Shown in pieces: positions 8,839-17,337 of a stretch of 49,304 nucleotides of DNA. The DNA comes from Oscillospiraceae bacterium. Lineage in GTDB: Bacteria; Bacillota; Clostridia; Oscillospirales; Ruminococcaceae. A model generated the notes under the pieces. It ran no database searches and was not told where the DNA came from. It saw only the letters and a program-made list of their open reading frames with translations. The stretch covers positions 93,076 through 142,379 of the forward strand of contig JAGHIE010000005.1 of the NCBI GenBank assembly GCA_017887325.1, written 5' to 3'. Numbering within the stretch: position 1 is the stretch's first letter; every line of letters starts with the position of its first letter. The translations under genes were made by a program, and so were the position numbers.

Positions 8839-10011
8839 CTAATTTATTGTAGACCTGCCCAATATATGATTTTGAATTTTGATAATATCGCTAATATTTA
8901 TTTTACCGTCTTTTGTAACATCAGCTTTTTGTAATTGTTCTGATGTTAAATCACTTCTACCCAAAATATAATTTTGAATTAAAACAATATCAGAAATATT
9001 AACAACACCGTCATTATTTACATCTCCGTTTGCTTCAACTGTAGTTGATACCCCTTCAAGCTTTGTATTTTGGAAGAATATAGAAAGTATTTTGTCATAG
9101 CTCATATTTTCATATTTAGAATATCCCATAGCACTTATTTGGCTCATTCCAATACCATGTCCATATCCTTTAGTTGTTATTTCAAAAGACTTTTGACCTG
9201 CATTATAAGTTATTGTAGCTTTTGGAGTTTTTAGGTTTAGTATGCTGTAAACATATTCCCCACTCTTTTCTACACCACAAATATTAATCTTATAAATATA
9301 GCCACCGTCTACTGTTTGTGTTACATTAAACCATGAACTAGGATCACTACTTGTATCAAAACCTCTGCTATTTAGTATACTTCTGACTTCTTCTAAAGAC
9401 ATAGTCTTTGTACTAACAGCTTCATCATATTTACAAGCAACACCTCTTAAATAAGGAATATCTACTTGTCCCCACATATACTTTGAACTTTGTGTATGTA
9501 ATCCTGATGATGCCATAAAGAATGTTTGAGCTGTTTGTCCATTATATGTTAAATATTGTCCCACAACTTCTTCTACAACTCTAACTGTTCCTGTACTTGG
9601 TTTTTTATCTGCAAATTGATACCAAGAAATAGCTGAACCTCTATCATTTGTATATTTTATAAAACTTGTTGCAGCAACTGCTTGTGCTTTCAAAGCTTCC
9701 TTAATGTTATCATTAGGTTCATAAGGATTGCCATTGTATGACCCGACCATTTCTGCTTGTACAATAGCTGAAATTAATACAGTTGCGTCTATTTTATATA
9801 CTTCACCTTTTATGTCAACATATAAATCCATGCCTGATGGTTTATATTCTGGCATACCATTTAATATATTATTTATGTAGTCTTGTGTATTTTTTGTATA
9901 TTTTATTTGAGCATCTATTCTTTGCGTAGGAATAGATATTATCATTGCAAATAAAATAGCTATTGATAAAAATAATGAAATAATTTTATTTTTATTTTTT
10001 ACCATTTCCAT
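8839..10011 (-). CDS. SpoIID/LytB-domain protein with C-terminal type I dockerin
   Basis: A secreted protein of 390 residues from the preferred start. It has an N-terminal hydrophobic signal or anchor (IISLFLSIAILFAMIISIP). The SpoIID/LytB domain follows (about 55-315), including LKAQAVAATSFIKY, TFFMASSGLHTQ, YLRGVACKYDE and GYGHGIGMSQISAMGYS. Two dockerin type I repeats form the C-terminus, DVNNDGVVNISDIVLIQNYI and DVTKDGKINISDIIKIQNHI, each with the DxNxDGxxNxxD calcium loop. SpoIID enzymes cleave glycan strands stripped of stem peptides. An upstream ATG at 10023 overlaps the GGAGGGAG site; the ATG at 10011, 5 nt past GGAGG, is better. It follows the sortase gene directly. Confidence 0.88.
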   Translation of the reverse strand: MEMVKNKNKIISLFLSIAILFAMIISIPTQRIDAQIKYTKNTQDYINNILNGMPEYKPSGMDLYVDIKGEVYKIDATVLISAIVQAEMVGSYNGNPYEPNDNIKEALKAQAVAATSFIKYTNDRGSAISWYQFADKKPSTGTVRVVEEVVGQYLTYNGQTAQTFFMASSGLHTQSSKYMWGQVDIPYLRGVACKYDEAVSTKTMSLEEVRSILNSRGFDTSSDPSSWFNVTQTVDGGYIYKINICGVEKSGEYVYSILNLKTPKATITYNAGQKSFEITTKGYGHGIGMSQISAMGYSKYENMSYDKILSIFFQNTKLEGVSTTVEANGDVNNDGVVNISDIVLIQNYILGRSDLTSEQLQKADVTKDGKINISDIIKIQNHILGRSTIN

Positions 10012-10032
10012 AACTCCCTCCATTTTAATAGG

Positions 10033-10902
10033 TTAAGGTGTTAATCGTTGTGTGTTTTCTGTTGTAGCATTAACAAGATCTGTAAGATTTTCTCTTGTTT
10101 CTCCTTCTCTAAGTCTTCTAGCAAAAATAGCCATTCTTGCTTCATCAAAAACATATTCACAAGTTGAAAGTGTAATTATCTTATCATCAATTTTTGTATC
10201 TATTGGTGATATAAAGTAATTTCTTTCAGTTAATTTATTCATGAAAGTATCAAATTCTTGTTGATTTTCAAACTCTACATAATCACTGTAAATAAAACCT
10301 CTATCAGAAGTATCAAGAGCATCTACCATAACAGCACCAATAATTACATAATCAGAATTATCATACATTGTATTAAAAGTAGCAAAAGCGTGTTTTTTAT
10401 AATAATCTAATTCTTTATAATTTCTAACATCATTAAAATATGATCCATCTTTTGCACTATGTCCATACAATACTACATTGTCACTTTGATATTCTTGTGT
10501 TAATGTTGCTCTAGTATCAGCAAATACTGTCCCTAACCTATGTGGTTTACCATAAAAGTCTGTGCTCAAATATTTTTCATTATCTGTAGTTTTTACAACA
10601 GGATAATCAATATTTGTATCATCTATTTTTATCCAACCAACAAAGTCATTATTTTGTTCATAAAGTTTAGAATAATCTATAAGCTTTGTTTCTTCATTTA
10701 CTTCGCCAACCATTTGTATTAAGTTGCTTTTTGTTTGATTTGCATCATAATAATCATATAATTGATAAAGTAAATATCCACCTGAACCTAAAAATACTAA
10801 TATACAAATAATAATTAATATGTTATATATAGCATTGCCTTTTTTCTTTGTTTTTGTTTGCTTCATTGGTTGTTTTGCATGTTCACTTACATATTTAGCC
10901 AT
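10033..10902 (-). CDS. srtB: Class B sortase
   Basis: A 289-residue membrane-anchored transpeptidase with a basic N-terminus, one membrane segment (about 29-49) and a class B sortase domain. The catalytic His is in VVLYGHSAKDGSYF, the Cys in TLSTCEYVFDEARM, and the Arg in MAIFARRL. Sortases anchor cell-wall proteins through C-terminal sorting motifs; no such substrate gene was recognised in the window. The longer reading frame starts with a TTG at 10908, but AAAGGAG (about 10911-10917) is 7 nt from the ATG at 10902 and only 1 nt from the TTG, so ATG is used. It lies between cinA and the SpoIID-dockerin gene in one operon. Confidence 0.92.
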   Translation of the reverse strand: MAKYVSEHAKQPMKQTKTKKKGNAIYNILIIICILVFLGSGGYLLYQLYDYYDANQTKSNLIQMVGEVNEETKLIDYSKLYEQNNDFVGWIKIDDTNIDYPVVKTTDNEKYLSTDFYGKPHRLGTVFADTRATLTQEYQSDNVVLYGHSAKDGSYFNDVRNYKELDYYKKHAFATFNTMYDNSDYVIIGAVMVDALDTSDRGFIYSDYVEFENQQEFDTFMNKLTERNYFISPIDTKIDDKIITLSTCEYVFDEARMAIFARRLREGETRENLTDLVNATTENTQRLTP

Positions 10903-10914
10903 AACCAAACTCCT

Positions 10915-12180
10915 TTAAATATAATTATCCTCAAATATTTTTTCGTCAATTAGTGTTAATCTGATCATATTCATTGCATTTAAACAAGCTAGATTTCTTA
11001 TATATTCTCGTTCATTTTTATTTCTTGCAAAATTATATCTCTTACACCAAACTTTTTGTTTATGGCATACAGCAATATAAACAGTACCAACTGGCTTTTC
11101 TTCACTTCCACCATTAGGTCCTGCAATACCTGTAATTGATACGCTAAAATCAGCACTGCTTTTTTTAGATAGTCCTGTTGCCATTTCAGTTGCAACTTCT
11201 TGACTAACCGCACCATATTTGGACAAAGATTCCTCAGTAACATCTATCAAATCTCTCTTAACCCAATTTTCATATGTTACAACACCCATATTAAATACTG
11301 AAGAAACTCCAGAAATTTGTGTCAATTTTGAAGCCAACATTCCACCTGTACAACTTTCTGCTGTTGCAATAGTTTTATTTTGTTCTATTAATTCTTCAAC
11401 CAAAACTTGTTGCAAACTTTCCTTATTAATTCCATAGATATAGTTGCCTAAAATACTATACAACTCGTCTATTGTTTTATCAATTAATAAGTTAGCTTCT
11501 TTTTCATCAGAAGCTTTAGAAGTAACTCTAATTAAAACTTCTCCTTCTTTTGCATAAAGTGCAACTGTTGGATTTACTTGTTTAACTATTTTTGATATTT
11601 TAGGCTCTAAATCAGATTCACCTATTCCAAAAACCCTAACATTTTTTGAAACAATAACATCTTTTGAATTATACTTCAAATAAGGTTTAACCTTTTCTTC
11701 AAACATTGGGCGTAATTCTCTTGGTGGCCCTGGCAATAAAACAACTGTTTTACCATCTTTATTTATAATAAAACCAGGAGCTGTACCACAATTATTTTCT
11801 AAAACAATAGAATTTTCAGGTACCATTGCTTGTTTAGTATTATTATTGGACATTATTCTTCCACTTTTTTCAAAATAAGTTTTTATCTTATTTAATATGT
11901 TTTCATCAAGATAACACTTTACTCCTAATAATTCGCAAGCAACTTCTTTTGTGATATCATCTGTTGTAGGTCCTAAACCACCTGTCAAGATAATTAAATC
12001 ACTTCTACTAATCGCAGTTTTTAATATGCTAGTAAATCTTTTATCATTATCTCCTACTGCTGTTTGATAATAAACATTTATTCCTAAATGAGCAAGTTCT
12101 TGTGATAAATATTGAGAATGAGTGTTTAAAATATCACCTAAAATAATCTCTGTCCCAACTGAAATAATTTCTGCATTCAT
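10915..12180 (-). CDS. cinA: CinA family protein (competence/damage-inducible, NMN deamidase)
   Basis: A 421-residue two-domain protein. The N-terminal MoCF-like domain starts with the CinA signature (ISVGTEIILGDILNTHSQYL) and has the LTGGLGPTTDDIT motif. The C-terminal amidohydrolase domain (about 260-415) has ATAESCTGGMLASKLT and VSITGIAGPNGGSEEKPVGT. The C-terminal domain deamidates nicotinamide mononucleotide in the pyridine nucleotide salvage cycle. The protein has its full length. Its last codons overlap the ribosome binding site of the sortase gene; thiI ends 18 nt upstream, so all these genes are probably one operon. Confidence 0.95.
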   Translation of the reverse strand: MNAEIISVGTEIILGDILNTHSQYLSQELAHLGINVYYQTAVGDNDKRFTSILKTAISRSDLIILTGGLGPTTDDITKEVACELLGVKCYLDENILNKIKTYFEKSGRIMSNNNTKQAMVPENSIVLENNCGTAPGFIINKDGKTVVLLPGPPRELRPMFEEKVKPYLKYNSKDVIVSKNVRVFGIGESDLEPKISKIVKQVNPTVALYAKEGEVLIRVTSKASDEKEANLLIDKTIDELYSILGNYIYGINKESLQQVLVEELIEQNKTIATAESCTGGMLASKLTQISGVSSVFNMGVVTYENWVKRDLIDVTEESLSKYGAVSQEVATEMATGLSKKSSADFSVSITGIAGPNGGSEEKPVGTVYIAVCHKQKVWCKRYNFARNKNEREYIRNLACLNAMNMIRLTLIDEKIFEDNYI

Positions 12181-12198
12181 AAAATCACCTTTCTAATC

Positions 12199-13380
12199 TT
12201 ATGATAAAGTTCTTATTACTTTTACCTCTGTATCTCTTATAGCTTCGTCTATTAATTGTGAAAAATCAAATTGAGCTTGTGCATCTCTAACTGTTTGTAA
12301 ATCTGGTTTTGTTTTTGGATGTTTTGGAGTAAATACTGTACAACAATCTTCATAAGGTAAAATAGATGTTTCAAATGTATCTATTTTTCTTGATATTTCT
12401 ACAATTTCATTCTTATCCATACCGATTAAAGGTCTAAATACTGGAATTGTACAAACATCATCTGTTGTAGCTATTGCACCTATAGTTTGACTAGCAACTT
12501 GTCCTAAGCTTTCTCCTGTTATCAAAGCTTTTAAATCATTTTCTTCTGCTACTCTCATAGAAATTTCCATCATTAATCTACGCATAATGATTGTAAATAG
12601 CTCTTCTGGACAATTATCTCTAATTGCTTCTTGTATCTTTGTGAATGGTACAATATGAAAATTAATCTTTCCTGCATATTCACTTACTTTTTCACATAAA
12701 GTTTCAACCTTTTGTAATGCTCTATCACTAGTATAAGGAGGGCTTACAAAATGTATTGCGTGTAATTGTAATCCTCTTTTTGCCATCATATAAGCAGCTA
12801 CCGGACTATCTATACCACCTGAAATCATTACTAAAGCTTTACCACTTGTACCAACTGGCATACCACCAGCACCCTTAATTTGCTCAGCATGAATATAAGC
12901 TCCGAAATCTCTTATTTCTATAGTAACTGTTACTTCTGGATTATGAACATCAACTTTCAAATGTGGATATGCTTGTAATAATACTCCACCTATTTCTCTT
13001 TGTATCTCAGGAGATTGTAGTGGGAATTTTTTATCTGCTCTTTTTGCTGTTACTTTAAAAGTTTTAGCATATGGTAAAGTGTCTTTCATGTAATTTACAG
13101 CTTGTTGTTTTATTGTATCAACATCTTTATCAACAACTAAAGCTCTTGTAAAAGCAGCTATACCAAAAACTTTTTGCAATCTTTCAACAGCTTCTTCAAA
13201 ATCTATTCCATCTTCAGAAGGTTCAATGTACATAGTAGATTGAGCTCTTGTTACAGAAAACTTACCTAAAGTTTTTAATCTCCATTTGATATTTTTTACT
13301 AAAACATCTTCAAAAGATTTTCTATTTAAACCTTTTAAAGCTATTTCACCATTTTTTATCATTATAACTTCTTTTTGCAT
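12199..13380 (-). CDS. thiI: tRNA 4-thiouridine synthetase ThiI
   Basis: A 393-residue protein with an N-terminal ferredoxin-like and THUMP region (about 1-165) and a PP-loop ATPase with SGGIDSP near residue 187. It adenylates U8 of tRNA so that sulfur can be inserted. The C-terminal rhodanese domain of the E. coli enzyme is absent, as is usual in Firmicutes, which use a dedicated NifS-type partner. EDCCTVFTPKHP near residue 345 carries Cys residues that may take part in sulfur relay. The cysteine desulfurase gene lies 21 nt upstream in the same operon, which supports the assignment. Confidence 0.96.
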   Translation of the reverse strand: MQKEVIMIKNGEIALKGLNRKSFEDVLVKNIKWRLKTLGKFSVTRAQSTMYIEPSEDGIDFEEAVERLQKVFGIAAFTRALVVDKDVDTIKQQAVNYMKDTLPYAKTFKVTAKRADKKFPLQSPEIQREIGGVLLQAYPHLKVDVHNPEVTVTIEIRDFGAYIHAEQIKGAGGMPVGTSGKALVMISGGIDSPVAAYMMAKRGLQLHAIHFVSPPYTSDRALQKVETLCEKVSEYAGKINFHIVPFTKIQEAIRDNCPEELFTIIMRRLMMEISMRVAEENDLKALITGESLGQVASQTIGAIATTDDVCTIPVFRPLIGMDKNEIVEISRKIDTFETSILPYEDCCTVFTPKHPKTKPDLQTVRDAQAQFDFSQLIDEAIRDTEVKVIRTLS

Positions 13381-13401
13381 ATCTTACCTCTTAAAACTAT
13401 T

Positions 13402-14547
13402 TTATTTCATTTTTGCTAATGAATTTATTCCATCATTTAATTTTTCAACAAAAAATTCTAAATCTTCCTTAGTTGTATCTTTTGAAAAACTTATTCTCAA
13501 TGCAGTATCCACTCTATCTTTTGAATATCCAAAAGCTGATAACACATGACTATTTGCACCTTTTGAACAAGCAGAACCACTTGATACATATATATTAAAC
13601 TGCTCTAAATAGTGAAGCATTATTTCTGAACGAATTTTTTTAACAGAAATGTTTACAATATATGGTGCATCATTTTGTTTTGAGTTAATGATTACATTAT
13701 CATTATTTTCCAACATAGAAATCAAGTAATTTTTTAACTCTTTATAGTTTGACAATAATTTTTCTCTTTGTGGCAAAATTTCTGCTACTGCTTGTCCAAG
13801 TCCTGATATAAGCGGAACACTATCTGTTCCGACTCTGATACCATTTTGTTGTCCTCCACCATATAACAAAGGTTGTATCTTTGTTCCTTTTTTTATGTAT
13901 AATCCACCTATCCCCTTAGGTGCATAAATTTTATGTCCACTAAAACTTAATAAGTCGATATCTGTATTTTTTACTTTTAATGGCATTTTTAAGAAACCTT
14001 GTACTGCATCTGTGTGAAAAATAGTTTGTTTATTTTTTGCTTTAACAGCTTTTGCTATTTCACACACAGGTAAAATAGTTCCTGTTTCATTATTTACAAA
14101 CATTGTAGAAACTAAAACTGTATTATCATCAACAGCATTAAAAAAGTCAATTGGTAAAAATTCTCCATTTTCATTTGGTTTTATTCTTACGATTTCATAT
14201 CCCATTGACTCTAAAAATTTAGTTGGTTCTAAAACAGATGAATGTTCTATCACTGTTGTAATAATTTTCTTTCCTCTACGCTTATTGGCTAAAACTGAGC
14301 CTATAATTGCCATATTATTTGACTCTGTAGCTCCTGAAGTAAAGAATATTTCATTTTCATTACACATTAATGCCTTACATATTTCTTTTTTAGCATTAAT
14401 AATTAGTTTTTCTGCTTCAAATCCTTTTCTATGTAAAGATGTAGCATTTCCATAATCATTTTGCATGGCATTTAATACTGCATCTATAGATTTTTGACAA
14501 ACTTTTGTGGTTGCACTGTTATCTAAATAAATTTCTTTATTGTTCAA
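13402..14547 (-). CDS. Cysteine desulfurase, NifS/IscS-like, partner of ThiI
   Basis: A 381-residue class V aminotransferase-fold enzyme. It starts with YLDNSATTKVCQKS, has NEIFFTSGATESNNMAI, the PLP-binding Lys in FSGHKIYAPKG (about 204), and the catalytic Cys in SSGSACSKG (about 327). It takes sulfur from cysteine as a persulfide. Because thiI follows at 21 nt, the product probably feeds 4-thiouridine synthesis (like NifZ of Bacillus) rather than general Fe-S assembly; no iscU or suf genes are nearby. First gene of the nifS-thiI-cinA-srtB-spoIID run, transcribed from a recognisable promoter. Confidence 0.94.
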   Translation of the reverse strand: MNNKEIYLDNSATTKVCQKSIDAVLNAMQNDYGNATSLHRKGFEAEKLIINAKKEICKALMCNENEIFFTSGATESNNMAIIGSVLANKRRGKKIITTVIEHSSVLEPTKFLESMGYEIVRIKPNENGEFLPIDFFNAVDDNTVLVSTMFVNNETGTILPVCEIAKAVKAKNKQTIFHTDAVQGFLKMPLKVKNTDIDLLSFSGHKIYAPKGIGGLYIKKGTKIQPLLYGGGQQNGIRVGTDSVPLISGLGQAVAEILPQREKLLSNYKELKNYLISMLENNDNVIINSKQNDAPYIVNISVKKIRSEIMLHYLEQFNIYVSSGSACSKGANSHVLSAFGYSKDRVDTALRISFSKDTTKEDLEFFVEKLNDGINSLAKMK

Positions 14548-14581
14548 ATAATCAAATCCTTATTTATCAATAATTTAAAAA

Positions 14582-14636
14582 AGTGTATAACACCCCATAT
14601 TGATTCTATTATACACTATTCGTGTAATACTGTAAA
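14582..14636 (-). promoter_or_regulatory. Promoter of the nifS-thiI-cinA operon with GTGTA half-sites
   Basis: Minus strand: TTTACA (14631-14636), 17-nt spacer, TATAAT (14608-14613). Half-sites cluster on it: an inverted pair TACAC-N5-GTGTA inside the spacer (14612-14626), and a 9-bp inverted repeat AGTGTATAA/TTATACACT (14582-14590 and 14609-14617) that reaches past the -10 box. This looks like an operator for a dimeric repressor; which one is not known. Confidence 0.6.
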
Positions 14637-14733
14637 ATGTTATTTTATTAATTTTAATGATATAACAATTTTTTTACATATTTTTTCAAACCACTCAAAT
14701 ACTATAATATAAATATCAATGGAGGATATATGT

Positions 14734-16089
14734 ATGAATGTTAATTTCAACATTTCTAGAAGAACTTTTATAAGAATAATTAGTTTTGCTATTGCTTTAA
14801 TTTTAGTCCTAACTGGTTTTATTATCACTAATATCAATTCAAGAAATAAAGCTATAAAACAATTAGAATTTCAATATTTAAAAAACCTACAAAATCTAGG
14901 AACTTATCTAGATAACATAGATTCATCTATTACAAAAGCTATGTATTCTGGCACATCAGAAAGTTTATCGGAAGTATCTAATAAATTATGGAGAGAATCT
15001 GGATTTGCTAAAGATTGTTTATCTTCATTACCTGTTAGCAACCTTAATTTATCCAACACATATAAATTCATTTCACAATTAGGAGAATATTCCTTAGCAC
15101 TATCTAAAAAATCAAATGAAAAAGAATTAATAACAACAGAAGACTTTAACAACTTAAGTAAACTTAGAGGATATTCTCAACAATTACTTGATGAAGTATT
15201 GTATTTAGAAGATGCTATTAATACTGGTTCAATTTCTGTAAAAGATGTTTCAAATGAAATAAAAAATTCCAATTTAAAAACATCTACTCCTACAATTACA
15301 GATGGTTTCACAGAATTTGAAGAAGGTTTTTCTGATTATCCAAGTTTAATTTATGACGGACCTTTTTCAGATCATATTTTAGAAAAAGAAAGTGAAGTAG
15401 TAAAACAAAATAAAGAAATAAGTAAGGAAGAAGCTAAAATTAAAGCTAGTAAAATATTACAAACAGACATTACCAATATAAAAGATGAATATGATGAAGA
15501 TGGTAAAATGCATGCTTATTGTTTTTCTTATGAAAATTATAATATTGCCATATCAAAAAATGGTGGTTATTTAATTTATTTGTTAAATAATGTAGATAGT
15601 TCTAGTCAAACTTTATCAAAAAATGAGTGTATAAATAAAGCTAAAGATTTTCTAAAACTTTGTGGTTATAATAACTTAAGAGAAACTTATTATGAAATAT
15701 CTAACAATATAATGACAATAAACTTTGCTTATTATCAAAATGATATAACTTATTATACAGACTTAATAAAAGTAAGTATTAATATGCAAGATGGTCAAGT
15801 TGTTTCTTGTGATGCTCGTGGTTATTTAAATAATCACAAAAATAGGGATAATCTAAAGTTTTCTATAACTGATACTGAAGCTAGTAAAAGCGTTAGCACT
15901 TTATTAAATATTGAAAAAGTTAATAAAGTTGTTATTCCTACTGCTAGTACAGATGAAGCTATTTGTTATGAGTTTAAATGCACCACTAAAGATAATGAAA
16001 ATGTTTTAGTCTATATAAACGGTAACGATGGAAATGAAGAACAAATTTTAATTTTATATATTGATGAAAACGGAACATTAACAATATAA
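14734..16089 (+). CDS. ypeB: Germination protein YpeB
   Basis: A 451-residue protein with an N-terminal membrane anchor (IRIISFAIALILVLTGFI). The domain after it has the YpeB pattern: YLKNLQNLGTYLDNIDSSITKAMYSGT and EYSLALSKKS. The C-terminal half has PepSY-like repeats (EEAKIKASKIL, then NECINKAKDFLKL). YpeB lies on the inner spore membrane side and stabilises the cortex lytic enzyme SleB. An in-frame ATG at 14719 overlaps the GGAGG at 14721-14725; the ATG at 14734, 8 nt downstream of it, is the real start. sleB, normally next door, is missing. The upstream stretch AATACTATAATAT could serve as a forespore -10, but this is weak. Confidence 0.88.
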   Translation: MNVNFNISRRTFIRIISFAIALILVLTGFIITNINSRNKAIKQLEFQYLKNLQNLGTYLDNIDSSITKAMYSGTSESLSEVSNKLWRESGFAKDCLSSLPVSNLNLSNTYKFISQLGEYSLALSKKSNEKELITTEDFNNLSKLRGYSQQLLDEVLYLEDAINTGSISVKDVSNEIKNSNLKTSTPTITDGFTEFEEGFSDYPSLIYDGPFSDHILEKESEVVKQNKEISKEEAKIKASKILQTDITNIKDEYDEDGKMHAYCFSYENYNIAISKNGGYLIYLLNNVDSSSQTLSKNECINKAKDFLKLCGYNNLRETYYEISNNIMTINFAYYQNDITYYTDLIKVSINMQDGQVVSCDARGYLNNHKNRDNLKFSITDTEASKSVSTLLNIEKVNKVVIPTASTDEAICYEFKCTTKDNENVLVYINGNDGNEEQILILYIDENGTLTI

Positions 16090-16094
16090 ACAAA

Positions 16095-16123
16095 AAAACC
16101 TTGAGACAATGTCTCAAGGTTTT
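16095..16123. terminator. Bidirectional terminator between ypeB and rplL
   Basis: AAAACCTTGAGAC (16095-16107) and its complement (16111-16123) form a perfect 13-bp stem with a 3-nt loop, with A's on the left and T's on the right. It lies between the convergent stops of ypeB and rplL and can serve both. Confidence 0.9.
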
Positions 16124-16140
16124 CTTTATCAAAACTAAAA

Positions 16141-16509
16141 TTATTTAATTTCGATTTTAGCGCCAGCTTCTTCAAATTTAGCTTTTAATTCTTCTGCAGT
16201 TTCTTTAGAAACAGCTTCTTTAATAGCTTTTGGAGCGCTTTCTACTAATTCTTTAGATTCTTTTAAGCCTAAACCTGTAGCTTCTCTAACTGCTTTGATA
16301 ACAGCCATTTTGTTGCCACCAACTTCTGCTAAAACAACATCAAATTCTGTTTTTTCTTCAGCAGCAGCAGCACCAGCAGCAGCACCAGCAACCATAACTG
16401 GAGCAGCAGCAGAAACACCAAATTCTTCTTCGATTGCTTTTACTAAGTCATTTAATTCTAAAACTGTAAGAGCTTTAATTTCTTCAATAAATTTTGCAAT
16501 ATCAGCCAT
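16141..16509 (-). CDS. rplL: 50S ribosomal protein L7/L12
   Basis: A 122-residue acidic stalk protein: an N-terminal dimerisation helix ([20 protein letters not shown]), an Ala-rich flexible hinge near 36-52, and the conserved C-terminal domain ([20 protein letters not shown], then [12 protein letters not shown]) that contacts translational GTPases. AGGAGG precedes the ATG. It follows rplJ after 95 nt that hold a small hairpin (ATCTC/GAGAT) but no gene. Unusually, rpoB does not follow; a terminator and the convergent ypeB do. Confidence 0.98.
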   Translation of the reverse strand: MADIAKFIEEIKALTVLELNDLVKAIEEEFGVSAAAPVMVAGAAAGAAAAEEKTEFDVVLAEVGGNKMAVIKAVREATGLGLKESKELVESAPKAIKEAVSKETAEELKAKFEEAGAKIEIK

Positions 16510-16604
16510 TGTAATATCCTCCTAAAAATTCGTATCTCTTAAAACGAGATTACTTATATAATTTTAATTAGTTTTTAAACTAAATCTTTTACGCTATATT
16601 AAAA

Positions 16605-17105
16605 TTAAGCGTTTTCTTTTTGTTCAGCGATTGCGTTAAGCGCAACAGCCATACCACGTACTGGAGCAACCAATACGCTGAGTAACATAGATACCAAACC
16701 GTCTTTTGATGGAAGTTTTCCAAGAGCAACAACTTTATCAGCATCCATGATTTCTCCATCCATGAAACCTGCTTTGATTGTGAATTGTTTATTTTTTTCA
16801 GCGAATTCACCTAAAACTTTAGCAGCAGCGATTGGGTCTTCTTTGCTCATAGCAATAGCAGTTGTACCTTCTAATACATCAGCAAGACCTTCTAAACCAG
16901 CTTCTTTAATAGCAAGTTTTAACATAGTGTTTTTAACAACTGTGTATTCAACACCAGCTTCTCTTAAGTTACGACGAAGAACTGTATCTTCAGCAACTGT
17001 AATACCTTTGTAATCAACGATTACACCAGCGCAAGAACCTTTTAATTTTTCAGCTAAATCAGCAACATATTGTTGTTTTTGGCTTAAAATCTTTTCACTT
17101 GGCAT
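16605..17105 (-). CDS. rplJ: 50S ribosomal protein L10
   Basis: A 166-residue protein with the L10 pattern: QQYVADLAEKLKGSCAGVIV, DYKGITVAEDTVLRRNLREA and VKNTMLKLAIKEAG, and a C-terminal helix that carries L7/L12 dimers (LLSVLVAPVRGMAVALNAIA). L10 with L7/L12 forms the ribosomal stalk and binds the mRNA leader to repress its own operon. GGAGGTGAATT precedes the ATG. It is preceded by the L10 leader and a strong promoter of its own. Confidence 0.98.
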   Translation of the reverse strand: MPSEKILSQKQQYVADLAEKLKGSCAGVIVDYKGITVAEDTVLRRNLREAGVEYTVVKNTMLKLAIKEAGLEGLADVLEGTTAIAMSKEDPIAAAKVLGEFAEKNKQFTIKAGFMDGEIMDADKVVALGKLPSKDGLVSMLLSVLVAPVRGMAVALNAIAEQKENA

Positions 17106-17111
17106 TTAATT

Positions 17112-17288
17112 CACCTCCGATAAATATTTCTTCTGCTTTTCTAACAAAGAAAGCCCTTCCTAATCAAGGAAGGGCGACGTTTTATTATAAAGGTAATAAA
17201 CACCTATACTTCTAATAAACGTTTTCTTTCCTCGGTAGGCATATTTCAGTCCTATTGGACACCTACTGTCTTTAGAAAAATAACAGCT
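17112..17288 (-). ncRNA. Ribosomal protein L10 leader
   Basis: The transcribed region between the rplJ promoter and rplJ (about 175 nt) contains the conserved L10-leader elements on the minus strand: AGTAGGTGTCC near 17268-17258 and TGCCTACCGAGG at about 17243-17232. A GC-rich hairpin follows (17153-17160 with 17168-17175) that ends in TTTCTTTG. This is the Firmicutes autoregulatory element at which L10(L12)4 binds to reduce expression of rplJ-rplL. The terminal hairpin may act as an attenuator. Confidence 0.88.
17153..17175 (-). terminator. Attenuator hairpin in the L10 leader
   Basis: GCCCTTCC (17153-17160) and GGAAGGGC (17168-17175) form a perfect 8-bp GC-rich stem with a 7-nt loop. On the minus strand a T-rich but broken tract (TTTCTTTGTT) follows, as expected of a regulated rather than constitutive terminator. 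Confidence 0.7.
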
Positions 17289-17294
17289 TTTATT

Positions 17295-17323
17295 ATTATA
17301 TTCTAAACTTTGTCATTTGTCAA
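17295..17323 (-). promoter_or_regulatory. Strong sigma-A promoter for rplJ-rplL
   Basis: Minus strand: TTGACA (17318-17323), 17-nt spacer, TATAAT (17295-17300), a perfect consensus. It lies directly after the rplA stop, so rplJ-rplL can be transcribed separately from the upstream rpmG-to-rplA genes. Confidence 0.9.
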
Positions 17324-17337
17324 TAGTATTTTTAAAA

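Noticed and set aside
14640-14837. Minus-strand ORF antisense to the ypeB start
   Set aside because: No ribosome binding site, low-complexity Ile/Lys-rich translation, and it overlaps the nifS promoter region and ypeB.
16589-16810. 73-codon minus-strand ORF inside rplJ
   Set aside because: It is an out-of-frame shadow of rplJ with no ribosome binding site or recognisable sequence.
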